DNA of 61,138 nt from Flaviflexus sp. (GCA_030537635.1 JAUNVM010000001.1:106109-167246), one strand, 5' to 3'; positions 1 through 10,243 are shown, counted from the stretch's first letter. Program-made: numbers and translations. The notes: generated from the letters alone by a model not told the origin.

Positions 1-393
1 ATCTCGTTGAGATCGTCGGTGGCGTCCAGATCGTGCTCGAGGACGGCTCCTTCGCCGTCATCCCCTTCGAGGGCGAATTCACCGACTCCCCCTGTGACCC
101 CGTCATCGGGGAGGATCCCGCTGAGCCCGTGACCGACGTGTACGTTGAGCTCCTTGACGAGTGCGGCACCGAGAACGACGCCTACCGCGTTGTCGGCTCG
201 CTGTACGAGGGCAAGGACGTTGTCAAGGTGCAGATGTCCGGCGACTGGGAGCTCGGCGAGTGGATCCCCTACAACCACGATCTCGTTGAGATCGTCGGTG
301 GCGTCCAGATCGTGCTCGAGGACGGCTCCTTCGTTGTCCTCCCGCTCGAGGGCGAGTTCACTGATTCCCCGTGTGATCCCGTGATCGGCGTTG
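1..393 (+). repeat. Tandem 279-bp coding repeat of the surface protein
   Basis: Bases 1-114 recur at 280-393, an exact 279-bp period (93 codons). The first 54 bases of each copy are identical and the rest differ by scattered, mostly synonymous changes. Such identity implies recent duplication or gene conversion. More copies may lie before the window. Confidence 0.85.
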
Positions 394-584
394 ACCCGAC
401 CGAGGATCCCGAGGATCCGGCTGATCCGGCTGATCCCGCCGATCCGGCTAAGCCCGGTGCGGACAAGCCGTACGGCAAGGATCTGCCGCTGACCGGCTCC
501 TCCGCCCTGGCGCTCGGCGCGCTGTCTGCCATGTTCATGGCGGCCGGCTTCGCCGGTGTGGCGGCGGCCCGCCGCAAGGCCTGA
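3..584 (+). CDS. LPXTG-anchored surface protein with tandem repeats (5' partial)
   Basis: The reading frame is open from base 3, so the gene starts before the window and the GTG at 33 is not its start. The visible part holds the end of one repeat and one complete repeat of about 93 residues, each with a pair of cysteines (DECGTENDAY near the start, FTDSPCDP near the end), probably a disulfide-stabilised extracellular domain. A short proline/aspartate spacer (repeated DPADPA) follows, then a sortase signal LPLTG, a hydrophobic segment and the basic tail AARRKA. By family knowledge such proteins are cleaved by sortase and linked to peptidoglycan. The function of the repeat domain is unknown; adhesin or fimbria-like roles are only guesses. 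The next gene carries a related domain with a plain membrane anchor. Confidence 0.85.
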   Translation, partial: LVEIVGGVQIVLEDGSFAVIPFEGEFTDSPCDPVIGEDPAEPVTDVYVELLDECGTENDAYRVVGSLYEGKDVVKVQMSGDWELGEWIPYNHDLVEIVGGVQIVLEDGSFVVLPLEGEFTDSPCDPVIGVDPTEDPEDPADPADPADPAKPGADKPYGKDLPLTGSSALALGALSAMFMAAGFAGVAAARRKA

Positions 585-596
585 GCCTAGGTAGAC

Positions 597-630
597 AAGG
601 GGCGGTTCCGCATTGGCGGGGCCGCCCCTT
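597..630 (+). terminator. Hairpin terminator after the LPXTG gene
   Basis: AAGGGGCGG (597-605) pairs perfectly with CCGCCCCTT (622-630) around a 16-nt loop, just after the stop codon. There is no long U tract. Confidence 0.65.
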
Positions 631-669
631 CGTCGGTTCGGAATAATGACAGGAAGAGGATACGTGCGG

Positions 670-1152
670 ATGAATGAGATCCAGCGCAAGAATGATGGGG
701 GAGAGGTGCGCGAAACGAGAAGCAGGTCCCCGTGGCGAGCTGTCCTCATCGCGCTCTGCCTCGGCCTGGCGGTGCTCGGGGGACCGACCCCGGTCATGGC
801 CGAGATCGAGGACGACCTTGTCATGGGCACGGTGGAGGATGGCTGTGACGACAATGATCGGGTGCACCTGCCCGATCTTGACGGCACCTACTTCGAGCTC
901 AACGGCAAGCGGGTCAGCGGAATCATCACCTACCGCAGGGGCGATGAACTCGTAGCCAAGCGCGAGGGAGAAAACGCACCCCCGCCCGTCACCATCACCC
1001 GGGACGCCTTCGGCTTCACCGATGAGCCGTGCGAGGATGAGGGCCTCACCCCGATCCAGATCTTCCTCATCGGCATTCCCGCGGCCGCGATCATTGGCCT
1101 CGTCTCCTACGGTGTGGCCCGCCGGCAGATGCTCCGCCGTTCCGGGGCCTAA
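670..1152 (+). CDS. Small membrane-anchored exported protein related to the upstream surface repeat
   Basis: The protein has 160 residues. I chose ATG 670 because AGGAAGAGGA (651-660) lies nine bases upstream; GTG 664 is too close to it and ATG 646 has no ribosome-binding site. An N-terminal charged segment is followed by a signal-peptide core (residues about 22-40) and a likely cleavage after PVMA (residue 44). The ectodomain of about 80 residues has cysteines in DGCDDND and FTDEPCED, the same spacing logic as DECGTEND and FTDSPCDP in the preceding protein. A C-terminal transmembrane helix (IQIFLIGIPAAAIIGLVSYG) and basic tail follow, with no LPXTG motif. It looks like a one-repeat, membrane-retained paralogue. 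Function unknown. Confidence 0.75.
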   Translation: MNEIQRKNDGGEVRETRSRSPWRAVLIALCLGLAVLGGPTPVMAEIEDDLVMGTVEDGCDDNDRVHLPDLDGTYFELNGKRVSGIITYRRGDELVAKREGENAPPPVTITRDAFGFTDEPCEDEGLTPIQIFLIGIPAAAIIGLVSYGVARRQMLRRSGA

Positions 1153-1275
1153 CCACGCAAGCCTCGGGACAACCCGGGCTGCGCTAGCCCTCGGGAAGAC
1201 GCGAGGCGGCGCGGGACCGTGCGGAACGGGAGGCCAGTAGGGGTTCCGCGCCCGATATGAGGGGGAAATCGGGTG

Positions 1276-1304
1276 AAGAAAAACCCCCGCCGTAGCGAGG
1301 GTTT
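1276..1304 (-). terminator. Rho-independent terminator of tRNA-Arg
   Basis: On the minus strand a 10-bp stem (AAACCCTCGC with GCGGGGGTTT, one T-G wobble) closes a TACG tetraloop and is followed by five T. It lies downstream of the tRNA. Nearly the same hairpin occurs after trpS at 40563-40584. Confidence 0.8.
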
Positions 1305-1330
1305 CCCTTGTGCTCATGCCGTTTCCGGCC

Positions 1331-1406
1331 TGGCGCCCCGAACAGGATTCGAACCTGCGACCTTCTGCTCCGGAGGCAGACGCTCTATCCCCTGAGCTAT
1401 CGGGGC
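1331..1406 (-). tRNA. tRNA-Arg (anticodon CCG)
   Basis: The minus strand folds as a 76-nt cloverleaf with encoded CCA. The acceptor stem is GCCCCGA/TCGGGGC, the anticodon loop CTCCGGA gives anticodon CCG on a TCTGC/GCAGA stem, and the T arm contains GGTTCGAATCC. It reads CGG arginine codons. Confidence 0.96.
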
Positions 1407-1416
1407 ACGGTCATCA

Positions 1417-1422
1417 ACTCTA
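1417..1422 (-). promoter_or_regulatory. Probable -10 box of tRNA-Arg
   Basis: TAGAGT on the minus strand ends ten bases before the mature tRNA 5' end. The same hexamer serves the initiator tRNA at 59021. No convincing -35 is visible. Confidence 0.45.
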
Positions 1423-1552
1423 CCAGGGACAGTCAGCCATGACGAAGTCGATATGGCAGGTGGGATGCGATGTTAGCCACGACCCCGGCCTCGATGGCCG
1501 GTGCGCTGTGGGACGGGGCGGGCGGAGATATGGGGTGAGGTCGCTGCTTCGT

Positions 1553-1558
1553 TAGACT
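1553..1558 (+). promoter_or_regulatory. Probable -10 box of argS, leaderless transcript
   Basis: TAGACT ends seven bases before ATG 1566. No Shine-Dalgarno lies between them, so transcription probably begins at or next to the start codon. Confidence 0.5.
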
Positions 1559-1565
1559 GGTGGGC

Positions 1566-3248
1566 ATGACACCAGAGGAACTCAGCGAACTAATCGCCCG
1601 TGTGGTGGCCGAGGCGGCCGAGGCGGGCACCATCGATCTTCAGCCGGAGGATATTCCCTCGACCGTCAAGGTGGAGCGCCCCCGCAACCGGGATCATGGC
1701 GACTGGTCGACCAACGTCGCCATGCAGTTGGCGAAGAAGGCGCGCACCAATCCGCGCGAGCTGGGAACCATTCTTGCCCGAGGGCTGTCCGAACGCGAGG
1801 GCATCGAGGCGGTGGACGTGGCCGGCCCCGGCTTCGTCAACATCACGCTGGCGGCCGGCGCCCAGGGCGAAATTGCCAACACGATTCTCGCCCAGGGCGA
1901 GGACTATGGTCGCACGGATAAGCTCGCCGGAAGCACCGTCAATCTCGAATACGTCTCAGCTAATCCCACCGGCCCGATTCACCTGGGCGGGGCCCGCTGG
2001 GCGGCCGTCGGCGATTCGCTGGCCCGCCTGCTGTCCGCCACCGGGGCGAACGTGGTGCGCGAATACTACTTCAACGATGCTGGGGCGCAGATTGATCGCT
2101 TCGCCAGCTCGCTGCTCGCCCGGGCCCGGGGCGAGGAGATTCCCGAAGACGGCTACGGTGGCGCCTACATCGACGAGATTGCCGGGCGCGTCATTGCCGA
2201 TGAGGAGGCGGCCGGGCGGCCCAATCCGGTCGAGCTGGCCGACGAGGAGGCCCTTGACATCTTCCATCACCGCGGCGTTGAGCTCATGTTCGCCGAGATC
2301 AAGAAGACGCTTTCCGAGTTCGGCGCCGAATTCGACGTGTTCTTCCACGAGGATTCCCTCCACGAATCGGGGGCCGTGAACCGGGCCATCGAGATTCTCG
2401 CCGAGCGCGGCCACATCTTTACCGAGGATGGGGCGACGTGGGTGCGCACCACCTCCTTTGGCGACGATAAGGATCGAGTCGTCGTGAAATCCGATGGTCG
2501 GACCGCCTATTTCGCCGGCGATATCGCCTACTACCTCGATAAGCGCCAGCGCGGAGCCGACCGGGTGATCATCATGCTCGGCGCCGATCACCACGGCTAC
2601 ATTGGCCGCATGTACGCCATGGCGAGAGCCTTTGGCGACACGGCCGGGCCGGGACAGAATCTCGAGATTCTCATCGGCCAGCTCGTCAACCTGCTGTCCA
2701 ATGGCGAGCCGGTGCGCATGTCCAAGCGGGCCGGCACCGTGGTCACCCTCGACGACCTCGTTGACGCGGTGGGCGTGGATGCAGCACGCTACTCACTCGT
2801 CCGCTCCTCGGTGGACACGAGCCTTGACCTGGACATCGAGCTGCTCGCTTCCCAGACCAACGACAATCCGGTGTTCTACGTGCAGTATGCGCACGCCCGG
2901 ACACGTTCGGTCGCACGCAATGCCGCCGAGGCCGGAATTGACCGCGAGGGCTTTGATCCCGCGGCCCTCGATCATCCGAAGGATGGGGAGCTGGCCGGCA
3001 CGCTGGCCCGATTCCCCGCCGTGGTCACCCAGGCGGCCGAGCTCTCCGAGCCGCATCGTATTGCCCGATACCTCGAGGAGGTCGCCTCCTCGTATCACGC
3101 CTGGTACGGCTCGTGCCGCGTGATCCCCCGCGCCGGTGAAGACGTGACCGAAGGTCACCGGGCCCGCCTGGCGCTCAATGATGCGACGACCCAGGTCCTC
3201 GCCAATGGCCTGCGCCTGCTCGGTGTGGGCGCACCCGAAAGGATGTGA
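1566..3248 (+). CDS. argS: Arginyl-tRNA synthetase
   Basis: A cytosolic class I enzyme of 560 residues that charges tRNA-Arg with arginine using ATP. The N-terminal Arg-tRNA additional domain is followed by the Rossmann catalytic core with the HIGH-type motif as HLGG near residue 139 ([12 protein letters not shown]), the KMSK-type motif as RMSKRAGT near residue 384, and a C-terminal DALR anticodon-binding domain. ATG 1566 is preferred over GTG 1560 because a TAGACT -10 box ends at 1558, placing the transcription start at the ATG. The gene begins a block with lysA, hom, thrC and thrB in the order known from mycobacteria, and a tRNA-Arg gene lies just upstream on the other strand. Confidence 0.96.
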   Translation: MTPEELSELIARVVAEAAEAGTIDLQPEDIPSTVKVERPRNRDHGDWSTNVAMQLAKKARTNPRELGTILARGLSEREGIEAVDVAGPGFVNITLAAGAQGEIANTILAQGEDYGRTDKLAGSTVNLEYVSANPTGPIHLGGARWAAVGDSLARLLSATGANVVREYYFNDAGAQIDRFASSLLARARGEEIPEDGYGGAYIDEIAGRVIADEEAAGRPNPVELADEEALDIFHHRGVELMFAEIKKTLSEFGAEFDVFFHEDSLHESGAVNRAIEILAERGHIFTEDGATWVRTTSFGDDKDRVVVKSDGRTAYFAGDIAYYLDKRQRGADRVIIMLGADHHGYIGRMYAMARAFGDTAGPGQNLEILIGQLVNLLSNGEPVRMSKRAGTVVTLDDLVDAVGVDAARYSLVRSSVDTSLDLDIELLASQTNDNPVFYVQYAHARTRSVARNAAEAGIDREGFDPAALDHPKDGELAGTLARFPAVVTQAAELSEPHRIARYLEEVASSYHAWYGSCRVIPRAGEDVTEGHRARLALNDATTQVLANGLRLLGVGAPERM

Positions 3249-3254
3249 GGGCCA

Positions 3255-4646
3255 GTGGCCTTTCGCGAACTAGCAAGCACCCCCGCCCCCGAACCCCCCG
3301 GCGCGCCCTGGCCCGCCTCGATGACGCGCACCGACGAGGGCCTCGAGCTCGCCGGCGTGAAGCTCACCGAGCTGGCCGCCTACGGCACGCCGGTCTACCT
3401 GCTCGACGAAGAGGAGCTGCTGGATCGCGCCCGCGCCTGGCGGAAGGCCCTGCCCGATGGTCGGATCTACTACGCCTCCAAGTCCTTCCTCACCCCGGCG
3501 GTCGCCCGGTGGATGATCGAGGAGGGCCTCGACCTTGACGTTGCCTCCGAAGGCGAGCTGCGCACCGCGCTCGCCGGCGGGGTGACGGGCGAGAATCTCG
3601 GCCTGCACGGTAATGCGAAGTCCCGCGAGCTGCTCGCCCTCGCCCTCGATCTCGAGATCGGTCGCATTGTCCTCGACTCGCCCGGAGAAGCCGAGCTGCT
3701 GGCGGAAATCGCTCGGGAGAAAGGCGTGCGCGCCCCCTGCTTCGTGCGGGTGACCACCGGTGTACACGCGGGAGGCCACGAGTTTATTGCCACCGCCCAC
3801 GAGGATCAGAAGTTCGGCCTGTCGCTCGCCACCGGGGAGGCGAAGGCCCTCGCGCAGAAGGTGGCGGCGAGCGACAGCCTGGAGCTGCGCGGACTGCATT
3901 CCCACATCGGCTCCCAGATCGCCGGAACGGAAGGCTTTGTTGCCGCCGGAACCCGGATCATCGAGCTCGTGGTCGAGCTGGCCGAGGAGGGAATCTCCGT
4001 TCCCGAAATCGATCTTGGTGGCGGCTACGGCATTGTCTATACCGCCCTTGACCCCACCCCGGTGGCCCCCGCCGAGGTCATTGCCGAGATCCGCTCCGCG
4101 CTCACCGAGACCTGCGATAAGGCCGGAATCCAGCTTCCCGAGCTGTCGATCGAGCCGGGCCGCTCCATCAGCGGGCCCGCCGGCATCACCTGCTACACGG
4201 TGCTCGGCGTTAAGGACGTGACGACGGCAGACGGCGTGCGCCGCTATGTCTCGGTGGACGGCGGGATGAGCGATAACATTCGACCCGCCCTCTATCAGGC
4301 GGATTACACGGCGATGCTGGATCGCGATAGCGATGCCGAGAAAGTGGCCTGCCGCGTTGTCGGCATCCACTGCGAGTCCGGTGACATCGTCGTTCCCGAC
4401 GTGGCGCTGCCCGGGGACATCGCCCCCGGTGACCTGCTCGTGGTTGCGGCCACCGGCGCCTACGGGCGCACCATGGCCTCGAATTACAATATGCTCCGGC
4501 GCCCCGGGGTGCTCGGGGTCCGCCAGGGTCGGGCCCGCTGGCTGTGGCGCCCGGAAACGTGGGATGACCTGCTCGGCCAGTTTGCCGAGATCGATGACGA
4601 GCCGGGCGAGTCCGCCCGGGCACCGAAGGAGACAGACGAGTCATGA
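3255..4646 (+). CDS. lysA: Diaminopimelate decarboxylase
   Basis: A PLP-dependent alanine-racemase-fold decarboxylase of 463 residues converting meso-diaminopimelate to L-lysine, the last step of lysine synthesis. The PLP lysine is K76 in YYASKSFL. HSHIGSQI, the phosphate-binding GGGYG, EPGRS and CESGD (substrate-site cysteine) are all present and in order. The start is GTG 3255, six bases after the argS stop codon, so the two are probably co-transcribed. The stop overlaps hom (ATGA). The N-terminal 20 residues are proline-rich and poorly conserved, so a slightly later start is possible. Confidence 0.95.
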   Translation: MAFRELASTPAPEPPGAPWPASMTRTDEGLELAGVKLTELAAYGTPVYLLDEEELLDRARAWRKALPDGRIYYASKSFLTPAVARWMIEEGLDLDVASEGELRTALAGGVTGENLGLHGNAKSRELLALALDLEIGRIVLDSPGEAELLAEIAREKGVRAPCFVRVTTGVHAGGHEFIATAHEDQKFGLSLATGEAKALAQKVAASDSLELRGLHSHIGSQIAGTEGFVAAGTRIIELVVELAEEGISVPEIDLGGGYGIVYTALDPTPVAPAEVIAEIRSALTETCDKAGIQLPELSIEPGRSISGPAGITCYTVLGVKDVTTADGVRRYVSVDGGMSDNIRPALYQADYTAMLDRDSDAEKVACRVVGIHCESGDIVVPDVALPGDIAPGDLLVVAATGAYGRTMASNYNMLRRPGVLGVRQGRARWLWRPETWDDLLGQFAEIDDEPGESARAPKETDES

Positions 4647-5917
4647 GCGTGACAATTGCGCTGCTGGGCTGCGGCACGGTCGGCACCGAGGTGGCCAGGC
4701 TGCTCACCACGCAGGCCGAGGAATACGCCCACCGGGCCGGCGGGCACCTGGAACTCATCGGCATCGCCGTGCGGGACGCCTCCGCACCGCGCGATCCGGC
4801 CATCGATCCAGGACTGCTCACCGAGAACGCCTCCGAGCTCGCCACCAAGGCCGATATCTGCATTGAGCTTATCGGCGGAATCGAGCCGGCCCGCACCCTC
4901 ATCCTCGAGGCGATTGAGGCCGGAGCATCAATCGTCACCGGCAATAAGGCGCTGCTGGCCGCCCACGGCCCGGAGATCTATGAGGCCGCCCGGAAGAAGA
5001 ACGTCGACGTCTACTACGAGGCCGCGGTGGCCGGGGCCGTTCCCGTTGTCTATGCGCTGCGCGAGTCCCTCGCCGGCGACAAGATCGACGCTGTCATTGG
5101 CATTGTCAACGGCACGACAAACTATATTCTCGACGAAATGGACAGCTCGGGCCTCAGCTTCGATGAGGCTCTCGCCCAGGCCCAGGAGCTCGGTTTTGCC
5201 GAGGCCGATCCAACGGCCGATGTCGACGGGCATGATGCGGCGCAGAAGGCCGCGATCCTCGCCTCGCTCGCCTTCCACACCCGGGTCAACATCGAGGATG
5301 TTCCGGTCACCGGAATCCGGGACATCACCACCGACTCGATTCTCGCGGCCCGCGAGGCCGGCTACGCGCTCAAGCTGCTGGCGAGCGCCCGGCGGCAAAA
5401 GGACGGCATTGACGTGCGGGTTGAACCCACCCTGCTGCCCCTCGAGCATCCACTTGCCTCCGTGCGCGGCTCCTTCAACGCCGTCGTGGTCGAAGCGCAG
5501 GCCGCCGACCGGCTCATGTTCTACGGCCGAGGTGCCGGCGGGGCACCCACCGCCTCCGCGGTGCTCGGCGACGTCGTGGCTGCCGCCGCCCACCGCGTCA
5601 AGGGCGGGGAGGCCCCCCGCGAGCTCGACCACTCCGGCCTCACCCTCATCGATCCGGCCGAGGCCATTTCCTCGTTCCGGATCGTCCTCGAGGTCACCGA
5701 CAAACTTGGCGTACTCGCCGAGATTTCCGGCCTGTTCGCCCAGGCCGGCGTGTCGATTTCCACCGTCCAGCAGGAGGGCCAGCCCGGCGGCCTGGCCCAT
5801 CTCACCATTTCCACCCATCCGGCGCCCGGCGCCGCGATTGACACAACCCTGGACCGCCTGCGGTCGGCCGAATATGCTCGGTCGATCGTCGAGGTCCGCC
5901 GAGTCGAGGAGGCCTAA
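4643..5917 (+). CDS. hom: Homoserine dehydrogenase with ACT domain
   Basis: A 424-residue enzyme reducing aspartate semialdehyde to homoserine with NAD(P)H, the branch point to threonine and methionine. The nucleotide-binding motif LLGCGTVG is near residue 8, NGTTNYIL and the catalytic region [16 protein letters not shown] lie centrally, and a C-terminal ACT domain (from about residue 345, [18 protein letters not shown]) indicates threonine feedback control, as known for actinobacterial enzymes. ATG 4643 overlaps the end of lysA by four bases and the stop overlaps thrC by one, so translation is coupled. Confidence 0.95.
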   Translation: MSVTIALLGCGTVGTEVARLLTTQAEEYAHRAGGHLELIGIAVRDASAPRDPAIDPGLLTENASELATKADICIELIGGIEPARTLILEAIEAGASIVTGNKALLAAHGPEIYEAARKKNVDVYYEAAVAGAVPVVYALRESLAGDKIDAVIGIVNGTTNYILDEMDSSGLSFDEALAQAQELGFAEADPTADVDGHDAAQKAAILASLAFHTRVNIEDVPVTGIRDITTDSILAAREAGYALKLLASARRQKDGIDVRVEPTLLPLEHPLASVRGSFNAVVVEAQAADRLMFYGRGAGGAPTASAVLGDVVAAAAHRVKGGEAPRELDHSGLTLIDPAEAISSFRIVLEVTDKLGVLAEISGLFAQAGVSISTVQQEGQPGGLAHLTISTHPAPGAAIDTTLDRLRSAEYARSIVEVRRVEEA

Positions 5918-7014
5918 TGGCACATCAGTGGCGCGGCGTCATTGCTGAATATCGCGATCGACTGCCGATCGAAGACGAACCGATCATCACCCTGGGGGAG
6001 GGCGGCACGCCCCTCGTACCGGCTCAGCGCCTCAGTGACCGAATCGGCTCGGAGGTGTGGGTGAAGATGGAGGGGGTGAACCCCACCGGCTCGTTCAAGG
6101 ACCGCGGGATGACGATGGCGGTGACGAAGGTGGCCGGTCAGGGAGCCGAAATGCTTGCCTGCGCCTCCACCGGCAATACCTCCGCCTCGGCCGCCGCCTA
6201 CGCCGCCCACGCGGGCCTCGGCTGCGCGGTCATCCTACCCGCTGGCAAGATTGCCGCCGGCAAGCTCGCCCAGGCGATCGTGCACGGCGCGCAGCTCGTG
6301 GCCGTGGACGGCAACTTCGATGACTGCCTGCGGATCACCCGGGAGCTCACCGACGCCTACCCGGTGGCCCTCGTCAACTCGATCAACCCATTCCGCCTGC
6401 AGGGCCAGAAGACCGCCGCCTTTGAGGTGGTGGATGCGCTGGGGGATGCCCCGGACATTCACGTCCTGCCGGTTGGCAATGCCGGCAACATCACCGCCTA
6501 CTGGATGGGTTATCGGGAATATGCGGGGATGACGACGCTGGCCTCGGTTGACGAGTCGGCTGCCCACATGGAACCGGTATCCACCAAGGTGCCGAAGATG
6601 TGGGGCTTCCAGGCTGCGGGCGCCGCCCCGCTTGTGCTCGGCGAGCCGGTCTCCGATCCGGAAACCGTCGCCACCGCCATCCGCATTGGCAACCCCGCCT
6701 CGTGGAAGTACGCCATCGAAGCTCGCGATGAGTCGAGCGGCCAGATCGACAAGGTGAGCGACGAGGACATTCTCGCCGCCCAGGCTCTGCTCGCCGCCGA
6801 GGTTGGCATCTTTGTCGAACCGGCCTCCGCCGCCTCGATTGCCGGCCTGCTGGCCGCCGCCGAGGCCGGGAAGGTGGCCGAAGGCCAGAAGATCGTGTGC
6901 ACGGTGACCGGTCATGGCCTCAAGGACACCGAGACCGCGCTCACCGGCCGGGAGATTGATCCCACCGTCATCGAGCCGTCCCTGGCGGCCGCAAGCGAGG
7001 CGCTGGGCCTGTGA
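5917..7014 (+). CDS. thrC: Threonine synthase
   Basis: A fold-type II PLP enzyme of 365 residues converting O-phosphohomoserine to threonine. The Schiff-base lysine is K61 in [11 protein letters not shown]; the phosphate-binding loop [14 protein letters not shown] and the TGHGLKD segment near the C terminus are family features. ATG 5917 is embedded in the hom stop codon (TAATG), and its own stop overlaps thrB. The length is that of the short bacterial class. Confidence 0.95.
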   Translation: MAHQWRGVIAEYRDRLPIEDEPIITLGEGGTPLVPAQRLSDRIGSEVWVKMEGVNPTGSFKDRGMTMAVTKVAGQGAEMLACASTGNTSASAAAYAAHAGLGCAVILPAGKIAAGKLAQAIVHGAQLVAVDGNFDDCLRITRELTDAYPVALVNSINPFRLQGQKTAAFEVVDALGDAPDIHVLPVGNAGNITAYWMGYREYAGMTTLASVDESAAHMEPVSTKVPKMWGFQAAGAAPLVLGEPVSDPETVATAIRIGNPASWKYAIEARDESSGQIDKVSDEDILAAQALLAAEVGIFVEPASAASIAGLLAAAEAGKVAEGQKIVCTVTGHGLKDTETALTGREIDPTVIEPSLAAASEALGL

Positions 7015-7904
7015 GAATCACGCGCGAATCCTGCACGGTGCGGGTGCCCGCCACCTCGGGCAATCTCGGCCCCGGCTTTGACTGCCTGGGCCTGGCCCAC
7101 GCCGTCTACGACGAGGTGGAGGCCGTTCCCATCGCGGGACCCACCAAGGTTCAGGTGCTGGGGGAGGGCCAGGGCGAGCTGCCCACCGACGACAGCCATC
7201 TCGTCGTCAAAGCCCTCCACCGGGGGTTGGAATGGGCGGGGGCGCCGGCCTGCGGGGTGAAGCTCACCTGCCGCAACGCCATTCCGCAGGCGCGCGGCAT
7301 GGGATCATCGGCGGCCGCCGTCGTCGCCGGGCTCACCCTGGCATCCGGCCTGCTTGGCTCCCCGGATGGTTTTGGGCGGGCGGAGATCCTCACGCTCGCC
7401 ACCGAATTCGAGGGGCATCCGGACAATGCCGCGCCGGCCATCTACGGTGGCGCCACCCTGTCCTGGGCCGAGGCGGGCCAGGCCCACGCCGCCCAGCTGC
7501 GCCTTCATCCCCAGCTTGCCACCACCCTTCTCACCCCGGATCAGCACCTGGCCACCTCCGAGGCCCGTTCGGCCCTTCCCGCCAAGGTGCTGCATGCGGA
7601 TGCGGCATTCAATGCGGCCCGCACCGGCATGCTCGTCCACGCGCTGGCCGAGGACCTGGACCTGCTGGTGGAAGCCACCCGGGACCGCCTGCACCAGGAG
7701 TATCGGGCCTCGTCCATGCCCGCCTCGGCCGAGGTGCTCACCGCGCTGCGAGAAGCCGGTTGGCCAGCGGTCATTTCCGGGGCCGGGCCGACCGTGCTCG
7801 TCCTCGATGAGCTGGACGCTCAGACCTGCCGCATTCTCGAGGCTCGCGGTTTCGCGGCGCAAAGCGTGGGTATCGGCGAAGGAGCGAAGATTCTCTCAGC
7901 CTGA
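7011..7904 (+). CDS. thrB: Homoserine kinase
   Basis: A GHMP-family kinase of 297 residues phosphorylating homoserine with ATP to supply ThrC. The N terminus has [16 protein letters not shown], the ATP-binding motif is [11 protein letters not shown] (about residues 95-105), and the third GHMP motif is [12 protein letters not shown] near residue 250. The start is GTG 7011, overlapping the thrC stop. It ends the threonine operon; rho follows after a 150-base leader. Confidence 0.95.
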   Translation: MRITRESCTVRVPATSGNLGPGFDCLGLAHAVYDEVEAVPIAGPTKVQVLGEGQGELPTDDSHLVVKALHRGLEWAGAPACGVKLTCRNAIPQARGMGSSAAAVVAGLTLASGLLGSPDGFGRAEILTLATEFEGHPDNAAPAIYGGATLSWAEAGQAHAAQLRLHPQLATTLLTPDQHLATSEARSALPAKVLHADAAFNAARTGMLVHALAEDLDLLVEATRDRLHQEYRASSMPASAEVLTALREAGWPAVISGAGPTVLVLDELDAQTCRILEARGFAAQSVGIGEGAKILSA

Positions 7905-7924
7905 AGTGGCGGCGAATTATCTGC

Positions 7925-8039
7925 TACAGTGAACCCAGCGCTTCACTTTTCGCCGCTCCATGGCACTCTAGAGCGTTAATTCTCATGACGGGCCACCTGG
8001 CCTATGTATCATCACCTACCTGCCCGCCTGTATGCGGGC
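7925..8039 (+). promoter_or_regulatory. rho promoter and leader
   Basis: A TACAGT -10 box (7925-7930) follows thrB. The leader of about 120 bases ends with the hairpin GCCCGC (8022-8027)/GCGGGC (8034-8039) immediately before the GAGGAAGGA ribosome-binding site (8043-8051). Rho of other bacteria autoregulates in its leader; a similar role here is inference. Confidence 0.4.
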
Positions 8040-8056
8040 GCCGAGGAAGGACACCA

Positions 8057-9889
8057 GTGAGCGACAACTCCTCCGCTCCCCGTAAAGCTCTCACCGCAAT
8101 GCGGCTGAGTGAACTGCAGGAGCTCGCAGCAGAGCTCGGCATCACCATCGAGGGTAAGCGGCGTAACGACTACATCACCGCCATCCGAGAGGTGCGCCCC
8201 ACCCGACGTGGCCGCCCGCCGGCCAAGAAGAAGGACGAGACGACGAAGTCCGCCCCGGCCGAGGCCACCGACCGGCAGGCCTCCGAAACGACCGACTCCG
8301 CCAAGGCTGAGGGCAAGGATGACGGCAAGAAGCGCGGCAAGGCTGATCGGGCCAAGAGCGAGGGCGGCGAAACCGCCCCCGCCGAATCGGCGGAGCCCGC
8401 CGAGGGTAAGGATAAGCGCTCGGAGAAGAGCTCCGAGGATCGCCGTCGGCGCCGCGGCAGCGACGTGGAGATCCCGGCTGATAAGCAGGCCGCCCTCGAC
8501 GCTCTCGCCGATGCGGCAACCTCCAAGCGTGCGGAACACTCCGACGACGATGATTCCGATCATCGCCGGCGCCGTGGCCGCGACCGCGGCCGGGGGCGCG
8601 GCCGAAATGATCGCAACGATCGGAATGATCGTCATGATCGTCACGACCGCAATGATCGAGGCAATGATCGCCGCGACAACCGGCGCGGCCGGGACAATGA
8701 CTCGGATTTCAACGATCAGGTGCGCGACGGTGACGTCCTGCTCAAGGTCGGCGGCATCCTCGATATCGATGGCAACAATGCCTATCTGCGCACCGCGGGC
8801 TACCTGCCCGGGCCGAACGACGCCTATGTCTCCCAGGCCCTCATCAAGAAGAACAAGCTGCGCCGCGGCGATGCCATCGTGGGCGCGGTCCGCGATCTTG
8901 GGGAGTCCCCGAATCAGCGCGGCCGTCAGCGCCACAAGTACAATCCGCTCGTCCAGATTGACTCCGTCAACGGGCTCACCATGGAGGATCTGGCGCGGCG
9001 CCCCGAATTCGGCAAGCTCACCCCGCTGTACCCCAACGAGATGCTGCGGATGGAGACGTCGCCGAAGGCGATCACGCCCCGCGTCATTGACCTCGTTGCC
9101 CCCATCGGCAAGGGCCAGCGCGGCCTCATCGTCTCCCCGCCCAAGGCCGGCAAGACGATGATTATGCAGCAGATCGCCAATGCCATCGCCGTCAACAATC
9201 CGCGCGTCCACCTCATGGTCGTCCTCGTTGACGAACGCCCCGAAGAGGTCACCGACATGCAGCGGGTCGTCCAGGGCGAGGTCATTGCCTCGACCTTCGA
9301 TCGGCCCGCCTCCGACCACACGATGGTCGCCGAGCTCGCCATCGAGCGCGCCAAGCGCCTCGTCGAGCTGGGTCAGGATGTCGTTGTCCTCCTCGACTCC
9401 ATCACCCGCCTGGGCCGCGCCTACAACCTGGCGGCCCCCGCCTCGGGCCGGATCCTCTCCGGCGGCGTGGATGCCGGTGCGCTCTACCCGCCGAAGCGGT
9501 TCTTCGGCGCGGCACGCAACATCGAAAACGGCGGATCGCTCACCATCGTCGCCTCCGCTCTCGTCGAGACGGGCTCGAAGATGGACGAGGTGATCTTCGA
9601 GGAATTCAAGGGCACCGGCAACATGGAGCTGCGCCTGTCGCGTCAGCTGGCCGACCGCCGCATCTTCCCCGCCGTCGACATCAACGCCTCCGGCACCCGC
9701 CGCGAGGAGCTGCTGTTCAGCCCCGAGGAGCTGAAGATCGTGTGGCAGCTGCGCCGCGCGCTCGGCACCCTCGAGGTCAACGAGGCCTCGGACTTCATGC
9801 TGGGCCGGATTCGCAAGACCGAATCCAATGGGGAATTCCTCATGTCCATCGCCAAGTCCATGCACGCCTCGGGCGCCAACAACGATTAG
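8057..9889 (+). CDS. rho: Transcription termination factor Rho
   Basis: A 610-residue hexameric RNA helicase that ends untranslated transcripts. GTG 8057 is chosen because GAGGAAGGA lies five bases upstream; an upstream in-frame ATG (7985) reads through the leader. Residues 1-50 form the Rho N-terminal SAP-like domain ([13 protein letters not shown]). Residues about 55-220 are a charged low-complexity insertion with Lys/Glu/Ala stretches and [N/H]DR triplets. The RNA-binding domain starts near residue 230 ([13 protein letters not shown]). The ATPase core has Walker A PPKAGKTM (near residue 360), VDERPEEV and the Q-loop/R-loop region [13 protein letters not shown]. Actinobacterial Rho commonly carries such an insertion. 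A terminator hairpin follows. Confidence 0.96.
   Translation: MSDNSSAPRKALTAMRLSELQELAAELGITIEGKRRNDYITAIREVRPTRRGRPPAKKKDETTKSAPAEATDRQASETTDSAKAEGKDDGKKRGKADRAKSEGGETAPAESAEPAEGKDKRSEKSSEDRRRRRGSDVEIPADKQAALDALADAATSKRAEHSDDDDSDHRRRRGRDRGRGRGRNDRNDRNDRHDRHDRNDRGNDRRDNRRGRDNDSDFNDQVRDGDVLLKVGGILDIDGNNAYLRTAGYLPGPNDAYVSQALIKKNKLRRGDAIVGAVRDLGESPNQRGRQRHKYNPLVQIDSVNGLTMEDLARRPEFGKLTPLYPNEMLRMETSPKAITPRVIDLVAPIGKGQRGLIVSPPKAGKTMIMQQIANAIAVNNPRVHLMVVLVDERPEEVTDMQRVVQGEVIASTFDRPASDHTMVAELAIERAKRLVELGQDVVVLLDSITRLGRAYNLAAPASGRILSGGVDAGALYPPKRFFGAARNIENGGSLTIVASALVETGSKMDEVIFEEFKGTGNMELRLSRQLADRRIFPAVDINASGTRREELLFSPEELKIVWQLRRALGTLEVNEASDFMLGRIRKTESNGEFLMSIAKSMHASGANND
8606..8671 (+). repeat. 9-bp repeat array coding for [N/H]DR in Rho
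   Basis: Seven units of the form AAYGATCGN or CAYGAYCGN encode Asn/His-Asp-Arg from codon 184 onward, with one Gly codon before the last unit. Slippage could change its length. Confidence 0.8.
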
Positions 9890-9895
9890 CCGGGC

Positions 9896-9925
9896 GGGCC
9901 CCTGGGAGTAGATTCACAGGGGCCC
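9896..9925 (+). terminator. Terminator after rho
   Basis: GGGCCCCTG (9896-9904) pairs perfectly with CAGGGGCCC (9917-9925), six bases after the rho stop codon. Confidence 0.7.
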
Positions 9926-10020
9926 ACCTTGCGCCGCCGCATTGACCGGCGCGATAATGGTCTGTCGGCTTCCGGTTCACCGAACTCGGACCCGGAGCGA
10001 AAACGATCCTAGGAGACTTC

Positions 10021-10233
10021 ATGAAGCAGGGCATCCACCCCGATTACGTCGAGACGACCGTGACGTGCACGTGCGGTAACACGTTCACCACCCGGTCCAC
10101 CGCCGGCAGCGAGATCCGCACCGATGTGTGCTCCGCCTGCCACCCGTTCTACACCGGCAAGCAGAAGATCCTTGACACGGGCGGCCGCGTTGCCCGCTTC
10201 GAGGCCCGCTACGGCAAGCGCCGGGCTAAGTAG
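10021..10233 (+). CDS. rpmE: Ribosomal protein bL31 (zinc-binding form)
   Basis: The 70-residue large-subunit protein bL31. The four zinc ligands of the C+ form are present: C16 and C18 (TCTCGNTF) and C37 and C40 ([12 protein letters not shown]). The GGAGACTTC before ATG 10021 is the ribosome-binding region. Terminator-like hairpins lie on both sides, so it can be expressed apart from rho and prfA. By family knowledge, zinc-free paralogues replace this form under zinc limitation; none is in this window. Confidence 0.96.
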   Translation: MKQGIHPDYVETTVTCTCGNTFTTRSTAGSEIRTDVCSACHPFYTGKQKILDTGGRVARFEARYGKRRAK

Positions 10234-10243
10234 TCTGATAGTT

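Noticed and set aside
1310..1555. Plus-strand open frame with PEQDSNLRPSAPEADALSP
   Set aside because: Another translated-tRNA artefact, here across tRNA-Arg.
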